Below are positions 15,693 through 23,097 of a DNA stretch of 31,740 bases, piece by piece. The notes beneath the pieces were generated by a model. That model had not been told where the DNA came from. It made no database searches and saw nothing but the letters and a program-made list of their open reading frames with translations. How positions within the stretch are numbered: position 1 is the stretch's first letter; each line of letters begins with the position of its first letter. This DNA is from Caldilineaceae bacterium. Lineage in GTDB: Bacteria > Chloroflexota > Anaerolineae > Caldilineales > Caldilineaceae. The stretch covers positions 1-31,740 of the forward strand of contig JALHQH010000083.1 of the NCBI GenBank assembly GCA_022842065.1, in the 5' to 3' direction. The translations under genes and the position numbers were made by a program.

Positions 15693-16538
15693 TCACAAAA
15701 TCTGTCGCAGATAGCCGGCGACCCCGCGTTCGGCCTGCCACTGTTGGGGATAACCCAAGGAGACCTCTTCGAAGCGCACGCCATCGCGCAGTTGGCTGCC
15801 GCGCATATGGAGATGACCATAGATCACCGCGGCGACAGGGAAACGGGTGTGCCAATCTTCGGTGCGCGTTGTGCCACACCAGAGTGAAAAGCGGGGGATG
15901 CGCGGCAGATTGACCAGGTCATAACGCAGGGGAAAGTGGTTAATCAGGATCAACTCGCCTTGCCCGGCAACCGCGGCCAACCGGGCCTCGGTCTCGGCGC
16001 AACGGGCTGCGCACCAGGCCGCCCTTGTGGGATAAGGATCGGGGAAGAGCACCACTTCATCGGTACAGACTGTATCGGCGGCTTCGGCCCAAGCCAGTGC
16101 ACCCGCCGCGCTCACCTCGGGGGGCCGAAAGCTGTAATCATAGAGCAAAAAGAGCGGGGCCAACAGATAAGGGGTCACCGCCCCTGGCCACAGCACATAG
16201 GGATCCTCGGGGGTCAACACGCCGAAGTCGCGACAGATCTTTACCCAATGTTGATATTTGGCGACACCGCGCAACCCGGCAGTGATGGTCGGGTCAGCTG
16301 CGTTGGCCGCAAGTGAGATGGTCCACAGATCATGATTACCGGGCACCCAGATCACCTGGGCAAAGCGGCGCGTTAAATGCGCCAACGCCGTCACCAAATG
16401 GGCATCTGTCTCCCCCACATCACCGGCGACAATCAACCAATCTTCCCCATAGAACGGCAATTCTGCCAGCGCTTCACGGTTACGGGGATGGCCCAAATGT
16501 AAGTCACTAATCGCATAAAGTTTCATAACAGGCAACAT
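15693..16538 (-). CDS. Calcineurin-like metallophosphoesterase, 281 residues
   Basis: The dinuclear-metal motifs stand in order: D-x-H as SDLHLGH (Asp12, His14), GD as VAGDVGE (Asp40), GNHD as VPGNHDLW (Asn68, His69), then His in LILINHFPLR and GHLH in IYGHLHMRGS. It hydrolyses phosphomono- or diesters. The inserted region, residues about 95-190, has no recognised subdomain. The DLHLGH and GHLH spacing and the size resemble UDP-diacylglucosamine hydrolase-like or general cytosolic phosphoesterases, so the substrate is open. It has no signal peptide. ATG 16538 or Met5 (16526) may be the start. It is probably transcribed with the phosphopantetheinyl transferase upstream, although an inverted repeat lies between them. 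Confidence 0.85.
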   Translation of the reverse strand: MLPVMKLYAISDLHLGHPRNREALAELPFYGEDWLIVAGDVGETDAHLVTALAHLTRRFAQVIWVPGNHDLWTISLAANAADPTITAGLRGVAKYQHWVKICRDFGVLTPEDPYVLWPGAVTPYLLAPLFLLYDYSFRPPEVSAAGALAWAEAADTVCTDEVVLFPDPYPTRAAWCAARCAETEARLAAVAGQGELILINHFPLRYDLVNLPRIPRFSLWCGTTRTEDWHTRFPVAAVIYGHLHMRGSQLRDGVRFEEVSLGYPQQWQAERGVAGYLRQIL

Positions 16539-16573
16539 GTCCTACTGGCACCAATAACGATGAAAATTTTTCT

Positions 16574-16632
16574 ACCGCGAAGAGCGCGAAGGTCGCAAAG
16601 CTTTTCTTCGCGCTCTTTGCGACCTTCGCGGT
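16574..16632. repeat. Inverted repeat of GCGAAGGTCGCAAAG words
   Basis: ACCGCGAAG-AGCGCGAAG-GTCGCAAAG is followed by the same three words as complements in a changed order, so two alternative hairpins can form. It lies between two minus-strand genes and is a typical dispersed bacterial intergenic repeat. Confidence 0.6.
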
Positions 16633-16642
16633 GGGCTTATTT

Positions 16643-17362
16643 TTACATCAGATCGGCGCTATCATGGTGGATCAGTTGCCAGCCCTGGCCGGCAATCGCC
16701 AGTGCGGCCACCTGTGTTTCACTGGCCGACCAGCCGTAGAGTGACCAGCGCTCGACTTCCGTTGGATCCGGGCGAGTGGCCAACAGGCGCGCCGGCTCAT
16801 CCGGGGCGAGGGTCACATCAAAGTCGGCCAAGGGCATGGAAAGCCCTTGGCCATGCGCTTTAATATAGGCTTCCTTGCGGGTCCAGCCATTAAAAAAGGC
16901 CAGCCCTTGTTGCGGCGGGACAACGCGCTGCAACGCCGCCTGTTCCGCAGGCGAAAAGACGGTAGCCGCCATCTGTCCATAATCAAGTTCGCGGATCTCC
17001 TCCAGATCAACCCCTACGGTCGTATCATGAGTGACGGCACAAAGGCCATAGTCACCAGTGTGGCTAAGGTTGAAAGCGAGTGCGGCGGGGTTCGTTTCGG
17101 GCACTAGCGCCGGTTTCCCCCATTGGTTGTAGACAAAGTGGAGCGCCGTGGGTGCCAGCGCGCTATAATGACTCAAAATCAGGCGCAACAGGGCACGACC
17201 CACCGTATAGCGGTTGCGATCGCGCTCAAAATAGAAACGCTGCGCCCGCGCCCGCTCGTCGGCATCCAGCAGCGTCGTAAAGCGCGCCACGGTACGCTCC
17301 GGCTGCGCCAGGGCAATCGACCAGATATGAACACTCTGTTGGGGCGGTGCTGACACGAACAC
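16643..17362 (-). CDS. 4'-phosphopantetheinyl transferase, Sfp type
   Basis: It transfers the phosphopantetheine arm from CoA to carrier proteins (ACP/PCP). Family motifs: QWGKPAL (80-86), FNLSHTGDYGLCAV with His101, GVDLEEI with the Mg ligands Asp119 and Glu121, and WTRKEAYIKAHGQGLS (160-175) with Glu164 and Lys168. At 239 residues it has the Sfp/Gsp size rather than the short AcpS size. The start codon is GTG: AGGAG lies 3 nt before GTG 17362 and 9 nt before an in-frame GTG at 17356, so the latter is plausible. No polyketide or peptide synthetase lies in the window, so it may serve the general carrier proteins. Confidence 0.9.
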   Translation of the reverse strand: MFVSAPPQQSVHIWSIALAQPERTVARFTTLLDADERARAQRFYFERDRNRYTVGRALLRLILSHYSALAPTALHFVYNQWGKPALVPETNPAALAFNLSHTGDYGLCAVTHDTTVGVDLEEIRELDYGQMAATVFSPAEQAALQRVVPPQQGLAFFNGWTRKEAYIKAHGQGLSMPLADFDVTLAPDEPARLLATRPDPTEVERWSLYGWSASETQVAALAIAGQGWQLIHHDSADLM

Positions 17363-17677
17363 GATCTCCTGTGCTGATTCAAGTTTCGGAAATGATAATG
17401 GCTGACGACCGTCAACTGACGACCGATGACTACTGTCTTACTGTCTTACTGACTACTGGCCACTACACATACAGGCGTAATTGTATCCGAAAGTCGCGAT
17501 TCGCCAATCTGGGCTGGCGCTGGGAAGCTTTCTGCCGGCCATTGTCACCACAGCACAGAATTTACGTTTCTGTGCTGCCCGCTTTTTGTGTATACTGATG
17601 TCATTCATTTTTCGCCTTCCCCAACCAACCGGGCGTTACCACGAAAGTGCGCGCTGTCCAGAAAGGACCAGTCCACC
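17363..17677. other. Divergent intergenic region
   Basis: It lies between the minus-strand phosphopantetheinyl transferase and the plus-strand LarA-like gene. It contains short degenerate tandem words (TGACGACCG, ACTGTCTT) at 17400-17460. Frames here are not convincing. The extended N-terminus from 17588 is rejected in favour of 17678. Confidence 0.4.
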
Positions 17678-18988
17678 ATGCAATTGCTCGAACAGATTAA
17701 ACAACTCGACTTTCCCGCCGATTTGCCTGCCACGCTGCTCAATGTCCACCAGACCTTTGACGCGCCCGATGTGGGGGATGTGGCGGCTGCGGCCAAACGC
17801 GCGTTAAAAGAAGGAGGCTTGCTGGCCGCCATGAAACCGGGGGCAACAGTCGCCGTGGGCGCGGGCAGCCGCGGCATTGCCAATCTACCGATTATCGTCA
17901 AGGCGACCGTCGAGGGTCTGCGCGAGGCGGGGATGAAGCCTTTTGTTCTGCCGGCGATGGGCAGCCACGGTGGCGCGACCGCCGAAGGGCAAAAGCACAT
18001 GCTGGCCGAACTGGGAGTCACCGAAGCCAGCGTCGGCTGTGAGATCAAGGCGACGATGGAGGTCAAGCAGATCGGCCAGATCCCCGATGGCCCGCCGCTC
18101 TATCAGGATCTGCTTTCGGCAGGGGCGGATCACTGTATTCTGGTCAGCCGCATCAAGCCGCACACCGATTTTCGCAGCCATCTGGAAAGTGGACCGTCGA
18201 AGATGTGTGTGATCGGCTGGGGCAAACAACATGGCGCGGCGATTATGCATGGTGGCGGTGGGGCCAACTTCCAAAAGTATCTCGCCCCGGCGGCGCGCAT
18301 CTATGAAAAGAACACCAACTTTGTCGGTGCGCTGGCTGTGGTCGAGAATGCCTATGATGGCACCGCCAAAATTGTTGGGTTGACCGCTGACAAGGTCGGG
18401 TTGGAGCCAGAGGAGCAGCTGCTGGCCGAGGCCAAGTCACTGATGGCCAGCCTGCCCTTCCCCGAGATCGATGTGTTGGTCATACGCAATCTGGGTAAAA
18501 ATATCAGCGGCACCGGCATGGATACGAATATCGTCAGTCGGCTGCTGATTCCCCGCCAGCCCGAAGCCTTTGGCAACGTCGATGTGGCGGTGATTGTCGT
18601 GCTCGACCTGACCGAAGAGACCCACGGCAACGCCTGTGGCATGGGGCTAGCCAATGTGACGACCGCCCGCGTCTTCAAGAAGATCGACTGGATCGCCACC
18701 TACACGAATACCATCACCTCCGGCATCTTTGGCATGTACCGCACCAGCCTGCCGCTGACCATGCCGGATGATCGCGCTGCGCTTCAAGTCGCGCTACGCG
18801 GCTGCGCCCGCCCCTGGGCCGACGCCCGCATGGTCTTCATCAACGATACCCTGACCCTCGACAACCTGTGGGTCAGCCCCAACCTGCGCAAAGAAGTCGA
18901 AGCCCACCCCCGCCTCAGCATCAAGAGCGAAAATGGGTTAGAGTTTGATGCCAGCGGCACCCTCCGCTACCCGTGGCAGTTGACGTAG
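17678..18988 (+). CDS. LarA-like (DUF2088) nickel-pincer-type isomerase family protein
   Basis: It starts at ATG 17678 with AAAGGA upstream. The product has about 436 residues. Visible family segments: VAVGAGSRGIANLP (nucleotide/sugar-acid loop), PAMGSHGGATAEGQ, VSRIKPHTDFRSHLESGPSKM and IGWGKQHGA (the Lys/His region that in LarA binds the nickel-pincer cofactor), NLGKNISGTGMD, and a C-terminal TSGIFGMYRTSLPLTMPDDR. LarA homologues racemise or epimerise 2-hydroxy acids. The substrate of this subgroup is unknown. Cofactor-making genes larB, larC and larE are not in the window. The nearby sugar-acid-type enzymes (AraD1-like, aldehyde dehydrogenase relic) are consistent with sugar-acid metabolism, but this is inference. 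Confidence 0.82.
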   Translation: MQLLEQIKQLDFPADLPATLLNVHQTFDAPDVGDVAAAAKRALKEGGLLAAMKPGATVAVGAGSRGIANLPIIVKATVEGLREAGMKPFVLPAMGSHGGATAEGQKHMLAELGVTEASVGCEIKATMEVKQIGQIPDGPPLYQDLLSAGADHCILVSRIKPHTDFRSHLESGPSKMCVIGWGKQHGAAIMHGGGGANFQKYLAPAARIYEKNTNFVGALAVVENAYDGTAKIVGLTADKVGLEPEEQLLAEAKSLMASLPFPEIDVLVIRNLGKNISGTGMDTNIVSRLLIPRQPEAFGNVDVAVIVVLDLTEETHGNACGMGLANVTTARVFKKIDWIATYTNTITSGIFGMYRTSLPLTMPDDRAALQVALRGCARPWADARMVFINDTLTLDNLWVSPNLRKEVEAHPRLSIKSENGLEFDASGTLRYPWQLT

Positions 18989-19081
18989 GGGGGGAGGTAG
19001 ATCGGTAAATCAGTAAATCGGTAAACAAGTAGGTATCTACCGATTTACCGATTTACCGATTTACTGATTTACTTCCCCCCT
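18987..19081. repeat. Inverted array of TAAATCGG octamers between convergent genes
   Basis: GGGGGGGAGGTAGATCGGTA and further TAAATCRG words are mirrored by TTTACCGATTTACTGATTTA and a C-run. A long near-perfect hairpin forms whose base is G6/C6. It overlaps the very ends of the LarA-like gene and the exonuclease gene. The same octamer array recurs at 30641-30725. It probably works as a bidirectional terminator. Confidence 0.75.
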
Positions 19082-19652
19082 ACCTGGCCGTGGCGATATG
19101 GTGCAGGACAGCCCGCGCCAACAGAGCATCGGCGTGGGCACGATGGCTGTTGAAGAGGGGGATTCCACAGTAGCGCTGGGCCTTGTCAAGGCTCTGCCAA
19201 CGGTAGGACTGGCGGTGGATATCCCATTCACCATAGAATTGGGCGTAGAGCTGCATGATACAGAAGCTATCCAGCGCTTCGTCCCGCCAGGGCAGGCCCA
19301 CTTGGCGATTTGACTGCGCTAAGAGCCGGACATCAAAGCTTGCGTTGAAGATCCCAATCGGACAACCAAGCAGGATCGGCTCCAATTCGGGCCAAAGGGT
19401 GGACCAGTCGGGGGCATCGGCAACCATGGCGTTGGTAATGCCGTGAATGCTGGTCGCATCGGCAGGGATCGGCAGCCGCGGGCGCACCAGCGAATTAAAG
19501 AGGACGTCGCCCTGATGATCAACAAGCGCGATCTCAATGATTTCGGCGCTGGAACGCACACCCGTGGTTTCGGTATCCAAGTAGCACGGTTCACGCGCCA
19601 CCAATGCCTGTGCCCGCGCAATCGCTTGCCGCCGGGCATCCAAATGATCCAT
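19080..19652 (-). CDS. DEDDh-family 3'-5' exonuclease (DnaQ-like)
   Basis: This 190-residue protein has Exo I as YLDTETTGV (residues 24-32, Asp26 and Glu28), Exo II as IGIFNASFDVRLL and Exo III as HRAHADALLAR (His then Asp), the DEDDh set for two-metal hydrolysis of nucleic-acid 3' ends. HGITNAMVADAP is also typical of the epsilon/DnaQ and RNase T relatives. There are no other domains, so a stand-alone exonuclease or proofreading-like protein is likely. GAGGAG lies 6 nt before the ATG. It faces the LarA-like gene across a hairpin repeat. Confidence 0.87.
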   Translation of the reverse strand: MDHLDARRQAIARAQALVAREPCYLDTETTGVRSSAEIIEIALVDHQGDVLFNSLVRPRLPIPADATSIHGITNAMVADAPDWSTLWPELEPILLGCPIGIFNASFDVRLLAQSNRQVGLPWRDEALDSFCIMQLYAQFYGEWDIHRQSYRWQSLDKAQRYCGIPLFNSHRAHADALLARAVLHHIATAR

Positions 19653-19698
19653 AACAGCTCCTCGCTGTGTAATCAGTAGCGTCGGGTTTGTCCGTTCG

Positions 19699-19726
19699 TA
19701 GGAGCACGATGTATCGTGCCCCTATG
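19699..19726. repeat. Copy of the GTAGGGGCACGATG palindrome family
   Basis: GTAGGAGCACGATG is followed by the complementary half TATCGTGCCCCTAT. It lies across the likely start of the VOC gene. Related copies are at 28595-28621, 29337-29363 and 31717-31740. Confidence 0.65.
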
Positions 19727-20245
19727 AACGAGGCCCTGACCGCGCAAACGAAAGGCTTGCAAACTGTGACAGTGGAACAAAAACCGACCCGTCTCGATCT
19801 TGGCCCAGTGGTGCAGGTGGGCATTGTGGTCCGCGATGCCCTGGCCACGGCCCAAGCGTGGACCGAGCGCTTTAACTTTGATCCGCCACGGGTGGTGGAC
19901 TGGCCACCGCCGGGCAGCAATCTGGAAGGCAGCCGCACCTATCACGGGCAACCGGGCAATTTTCGCATGCGCCTGGTCTTTGTCGAAACGCCGTCCATTC
20001 AGCTAGAGTTTATCGAGCCGTTGGAAGGCGATAACATCTACAGCGACTGGCTGGCCGAACATGGCGAGGGCCTGCACCATATCCTCTTTGAAGTCGATGA
20101 TCCAGATGAAGTCGCCGCGGGGATCGAGGCCAAGGTGATGCAAAGCGGCGGTTCCACCCTGAACCCCGGCGCAATCTGGAGTTACCTGGATACCCAGCAA
20201 CTGCTCGGCTGTATTGTCGAGCTAAAGCATAAGCTCCGGCCGTAG
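19709..20245 (+). CDS. VOC (glyoxalase/epimerase-like) superfamily protein
   Basis: The domain begins at VVQVGIVVRDALATAQAWTERF and shows paired beta-alpha-beta-beta-beta modules. The second, LHHILFEVDDPDEVAAGIEA, ends in LDTQQLLGCIVELKHK. Histidine and glutamate positions of the metal site are partly visible (VQVGIVV in place of H, GEGLHHILFEV, CIVELK). Methylmalonyl-CoA epimerase-like or glyoxalase-like activity is possible, but the missing first-strand His weakens a firm call. The N-terminus is uncertain, because ATG 19709 and ATG 19724 both lie within a dispersed palindrome and AGGAG precedes 19709 by only 4 nt. Its TAG stop is the first triplet of the cloverleaf repeat that follows. Confidence 0.72.
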   Translation: MYRAPMNEALTAQTKGLQTVTVEQKPTRLDLGPVVQVGIVVRDALATAQAWTERFNFDPPRVVDWPPPGSNLEGSRTYHGQPGNFRMRLVFVETPSIQLEFIEPLEGDNIYSDWLAEHGEGLHHILFEVDDPDEVAAGIEAKVMQSGGSTLNPGAIWSYLDTQQLLGCIVELKHKLRP

Positions 20246-20413
20246 TGTTTTGTGAAATGAGTGATGATAGATATTGCTCGTAACCATGCTCCGCGTGGTT
20301 ACAGTGTTTTGGACGCTCTGCGTCCCTAGCGGACGCAGAGCGTCCAAACGGCATTACGCCGGAGACCGGCGTAACGAGCATTACCTATCATGATTTACTT
20401 TACAAAACACTAC
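20242..20413. repeat. 172-bp cloverleaf inverted-repeat element between convergent genes
   Basis: The termini GTAGTGTTTTGT and ACAAAACACTAC are exact complements and continue as an imperfect stem (GATGATAG/CTATCATGAT). Three hairpins lie inside: 20281-20301 (TAACCA/TGGTTA), 20308-20348 (an 18-bp perfect stem containing TTTGGACGCTCTGCGTCC) and 20354-20374 (TTACGCCGG/CCGGCGTAA). Its outermost TAG triplets are the stop codons of the VOC gene (20243-20245) and, on the other strand, of cobU (20410-20412). It carries no gene. Confidence 0.8.
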
Positions 20414-20964
20414 TGCTTCACCACCATTGGCAACCCAGCCACCATAAAGAGTACTTTGTCGGCAACCTGGGCCAGCCGTTGATTGGCGCGGCCTAACGCG
20501 TCGCGATACAACCGCCCCAGTGGATAGGGCGGCACAAGCCCCAAGCCGACTTCGTTCGAGACGATGATCCAGGTAAGGTCGTGGGCCTGATAGACTTGCA
20601 GCAGGGCATCGACCTCGACCATGAGGGCGGCGGTGGCGGCGGCTTCGCTGCTCGTTTCGGGCAGTGTGATCAGCACGTTGCTCGCCAGCAGGGTAAGGCA
20701 GTCGAGCAGCACAACCTGACCGGGCGGGGCAGTGCGCAGCGCCAGGTTTAATGCTGTCCCAGCCTGTAATGGTGCTTCGACCGTGTGCCAATGGGCTGGA
20801 CGCTGCGCCCGATGATTGGCAATCCGCGTCGCCATCTCTTCATCCCACGCCTGCGCGGTCGCGAGATAGAGGACATTACCCGTACTGGCGCTGGCCAATT
20901 GTTCGGCATAACCGCTTTTGCCACTGCGGGCGCCCCCCAAAACCAAGGTCAACTGTCTAGTCAT
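20410..20964 (-). CDS. cobU: Adenosylcobinamide kinase / adenosylcobinamide-phosphate guanylyltransferase
   Basis: This bifunctional enzyme of the nucleotide-loop step of cobalamin synthesis and salvage phosphorylates adenosylcobinamide and then adds GMP. Walker A is GGARSGKS (10-17), followed by the family pattern [20 protein letters not shown] and then [24 protein letters not shown] and [23 protein letters not shown]. The end [20 protein letters not shown] is typical. At 184 residues it is full length. It stands alone here without other cob genes, which points to salvage or to scattered cob genes. AGGGG lies only 2 nt before the ATG. Its stop codon lies inside the cloverleaf repeat terminus. 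Confidence 0.92.
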   Translation of the reverse strand: MTRQLTLVLGGARSGKSGYAEQLASASTGNVLYLATAQAWDEEMATRIANHRAQRPAHWHTVEAPLQAGTALNLALRTAPPGQVVLLDCLTLLASNVLITLPETSSEAAATAALMVEVDALLQVYQAHDLTWIIVSNEVGLGLVPPYPLGRLYRDALGRANQRLAQVADKVLFMVAGLPMVVKQ

Positions 20965-21097
20965 TACCCCTCAAACATTCAAAACAAAGATGCACAGAAA
21001 GCATTCTTTTGTTATCATATATCCCATTATAGACAACGGCAAACCAAATGGTAGCTGCCAAGGATTATCAGGTATCATTACAACAAAGGAGTAGGGC

Positions 21098-22093
21098 ATG
21101 CGGCTGGTACAGTTTTGGGGGGCAGACGGGACGCGCCAGGTGGGGCTGGTGCAAGCGGATGGCGTCACACTTGCCCTCCTGGCCGGGGTTAGCTATGTAC
21201 GCGATTTGGCGCTGGAAGCGCACCGCGCAGGCAGGTCACTCGCCACAGTTGTCGAGACTAAAGTGAGCGACCAACAGATCGATTACACCCAGTTGATCGC
21301 CGAAAACCGTTTGTTACCCCCACTCGACCACCCCGACCCCGCGCATTGTATCCTCTCTGGCACCGGACTTGATCACTTGGGCAGCGCGCAGGCCCGCGAT
21401 TCGATGCATGCCAAGCTCAACGCAGGTGAACTGACCGACTCGATGAAGATGTTCAAAATTGGGCTGGAAGGGGGCAAACCTGCAGCGGGCCAGATTGGGT
21501 CACAACCAGAGTGGTTCTACAAAGGCGATGGCGATTGGCTGGCCGCGCCCGGTCACCCATTGGAATTGCCCCCCTTTGCGCTGGATGGCGGCGAAGAGCC
21601 GGAACTAGTCGGCCTCTATGTGATTGGCGACAAGGGCGAAGTCTTGCGCGTCGGCTTTGCCCTGGGCAATGAATTTTCGGATCATGTGTTGGAAAAGCAG
21701 AATTATCTCTACCTCGCCCACTCCAAGCTGCGCAACAGTGCCTTTGGCCCTGAGTTGTTGGTGGGCGATGCGCCGGCCGATATTCGCGGCACATCGCGTA
21801 TCCTGCGAGATGGTGCCGAGCTTTGGTCGGGCGAATTCCTCACCGGGGAGGCCAACATGACCTACACGCTGGCCAACATCGAACACCATCACTTCAAATA
21901 TGCGGCCTTTCGGCGGCCCGGGGATGTACACTGCCACTTTTACGGCACGGCGACGTTGAGCTTTGCGGCCGGCATTCAAACCGCCCCCGGCGACATCTTT
22001 GAAGTTTCGGCGTCGGCCTTTGGTCAACCGCTGCGCAATGAGCTGGTGCGCCACGCCACTACACAACCCATCATTTGTGTCCAGACCCTTTGA
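21098..22093 (+). CDS. AraD1/GguC-type FAH-fold protein (putative 2-keto-3-deoxy sugar-acid dehydratase)
   Basis: This 331-residue member of the fumarylacetoacetate hydrolase superfamily has the AraD1/GguC layout. The start is MRLVQF. ILSGTGLDHLGSAQARDSMH follows, then KMFKIGLEGGKPAAGQIGSQPEWFYKGDG. The metal-binding acidic set is GEEPELVGLYVIGD, and GNEFSDHVLEKQNYLYLAHSKL forms the core. AraD1 members dehydrate L-2-keto-3-deoxyarabonate in oxidative pentose pathways (family knowledge); activity here is not proven. The ribosome site AAAGGAG is strong. Only 9 nt separate it from the GNAT gene, so the two are co-transcribed. Confidence 0.83.
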   Translation: MRLVQFWGADGTRQVGLVQADGVTLALLAGVSYVRDLALEAHRAGRSLATVVETKVSDQQIDYTQLIAENRLLPPLDHPDPAHCILSGTGLDHLGSAQARDSMHAKLNAGELTDSMKMFKIGLEGGKPAAGQIGSQPEWFYKGDGDWLAAPGHPLELPPFALDGGEEPELVGLYVIGDKGEVLRVGFALGNEFSDHVLEKQNYLYLAHSKLRNSAFGPELLVGDAPADIRGTSRILRDGAELWSGEFLTGEANMTYTLANIEHHHFKYAAFRRPGDVHCHFYGTATLSFAAGIQTAPGDIFEVSASAFGQPLRNELVRHATTQPIICVQTL

Positions 22094-22102
22094 GTTACAC
22101 CC

Positions 22103-22966
22103 ATGTCAATCCGCTTTGAATTGCTCAAACGCTACGAAGATTGTGCCCATTTCAACGAACTGACTGGCCGCATCTGGGGCAGCGGCAATGATGACCACAT
22201 TCCGCTCCATGTCCTGGTGACGATTGCCAAGAATGGGGGCGGGGTCCTCGCGGCCTATGCCGATGATGGGCCGGCCGATTTGCAGGGAATGGTGGGCATG
22301 GCGCTTTGGTGGCTTGGCACGCAAACGGTGGCCGGCTCACCCCAACCAGTGCTCAAAATTTGTAGCCATATGGCCGGCGTCTTACCCGATCGGCAGGGGC
22401 TAGGGCTCGGCGTCAAGATCAAACTAAAACAGCGCGAAATTGTCTTGGCACAGGGGTTGACCGACTGGATGACCTGGACCTATGATCCCCTCTACCGCAC
22501 CAATGCGGTCTTCAACCTGCATCGGCTGGGCGCGGTCTGTAACACTTATTATCGCAATGTCTATGGGGAGCTGAATGATGAACTCAACCGCGGCACGCCC
22601 AGTGACCGTTGTCAGGTGGATTGGTGGCTGTGCAGCGCACGGGTAGAACGGGCCGCCAGGGGTGAACGCCCGAATGGCGCGAGCGGTTGGCCGGATCTCC
22701 AGATCTTGCCATCGCGGCTCAACCAGCAGGGGTTTCGCCAGCCACTGGACAGTGCCGTAGCCTTTAACGCCCCGAAACTTGCGCTGCCTGTTCCCGATGA
22801 GATTGGCGTGATTCGGCGCAGCGACCCTGGGTTGGGCCATGATTGGCGCATGTACATGCGCGACCGCATCGAAGCCGCCTTTGCCGCCGGTTACCAGATG
22901 GTCGATTGTATCAAATTGCCGGATCAGGGCTGGCACTATATTTTAACCGTTAATCCACTCACATAG
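22103..22966 (+). CDS. GNAT-superfamily acyltransferase (COG3375 type), likely N-succinyltransferase partner of NSAR
   Basis: The 287-residue product has the GNAT acyl-CoA site: SHMAGVLPDRQGLGLGVKIKLKQREIVLAQG, the R/Q-x-x-G-x-G/A loop near residue 95, and then MTWTYDPLYRTNAVFNLHRLGAVCNTYYRNVYG, a signature of COG3375 proteins that occur beside MenC/NSAR enzymes. In the Geobacillus pathway such an enzyme N-succinylates D-amino acids. No ribosome-binding site is seen, so translation is probably coupled to the upstream AraD1-like gene. An inverted repeat (22971-23065) and 131 bp separate it from the NSAR gene. Confidence 0.8.
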   Translation: MSIRFELLKRYEDCAHFNELTGRIWGSGNDDHIPLHVLVTIAKNGGGVLAAYADDGPADLQGMVGMALWWLGTQTVAGSPQPVLKICSHMAGVLPDRQGLGLGVKIKLKQREIVLAQGLTDWMTWTYDPLYRTNAVFNLHRLGAVCNTYYRNVYGELNDELNRGTPSDRCQVDWWLCSARVERAARGERPNGASGWPDLQILPSRLNQQGFRQPLDSAVAFNAPKLALPVPDEIGVIRRSDPGLGHDWRMYMRDRIEAAFAAGYQMVDCIKLPDQGWHYILTVNPLT

Positions 22967-22970
22967 GATA

Positions 22971-23065
22971 ACAGCCCCACCCTAACCCGCCCCTGTTAAG
23001 GGAAGAAACCTGGGTTGCCCAGCTAGCTTCCCGCCCCAAGCTCGGTAGGGTTAGGGTGGGGTTGT
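22971..23065. repeat. Inverted repeat with CCCCACCCTAACCC arms
   Basis: ACAGCCCCACCCTAACCC pairs with GGGTTAGGGTGGGGTTGT (one G-T) across about 59 nt containing smaller hairpins. It starts 4 bp after the GNAT stop codon. It might attenuate read-through into the NSAR gene. Confidence 0.65.
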
Positions 23066-23097
23066 CGTTACCAAACAACAAGAGGAGCACAACCGCT

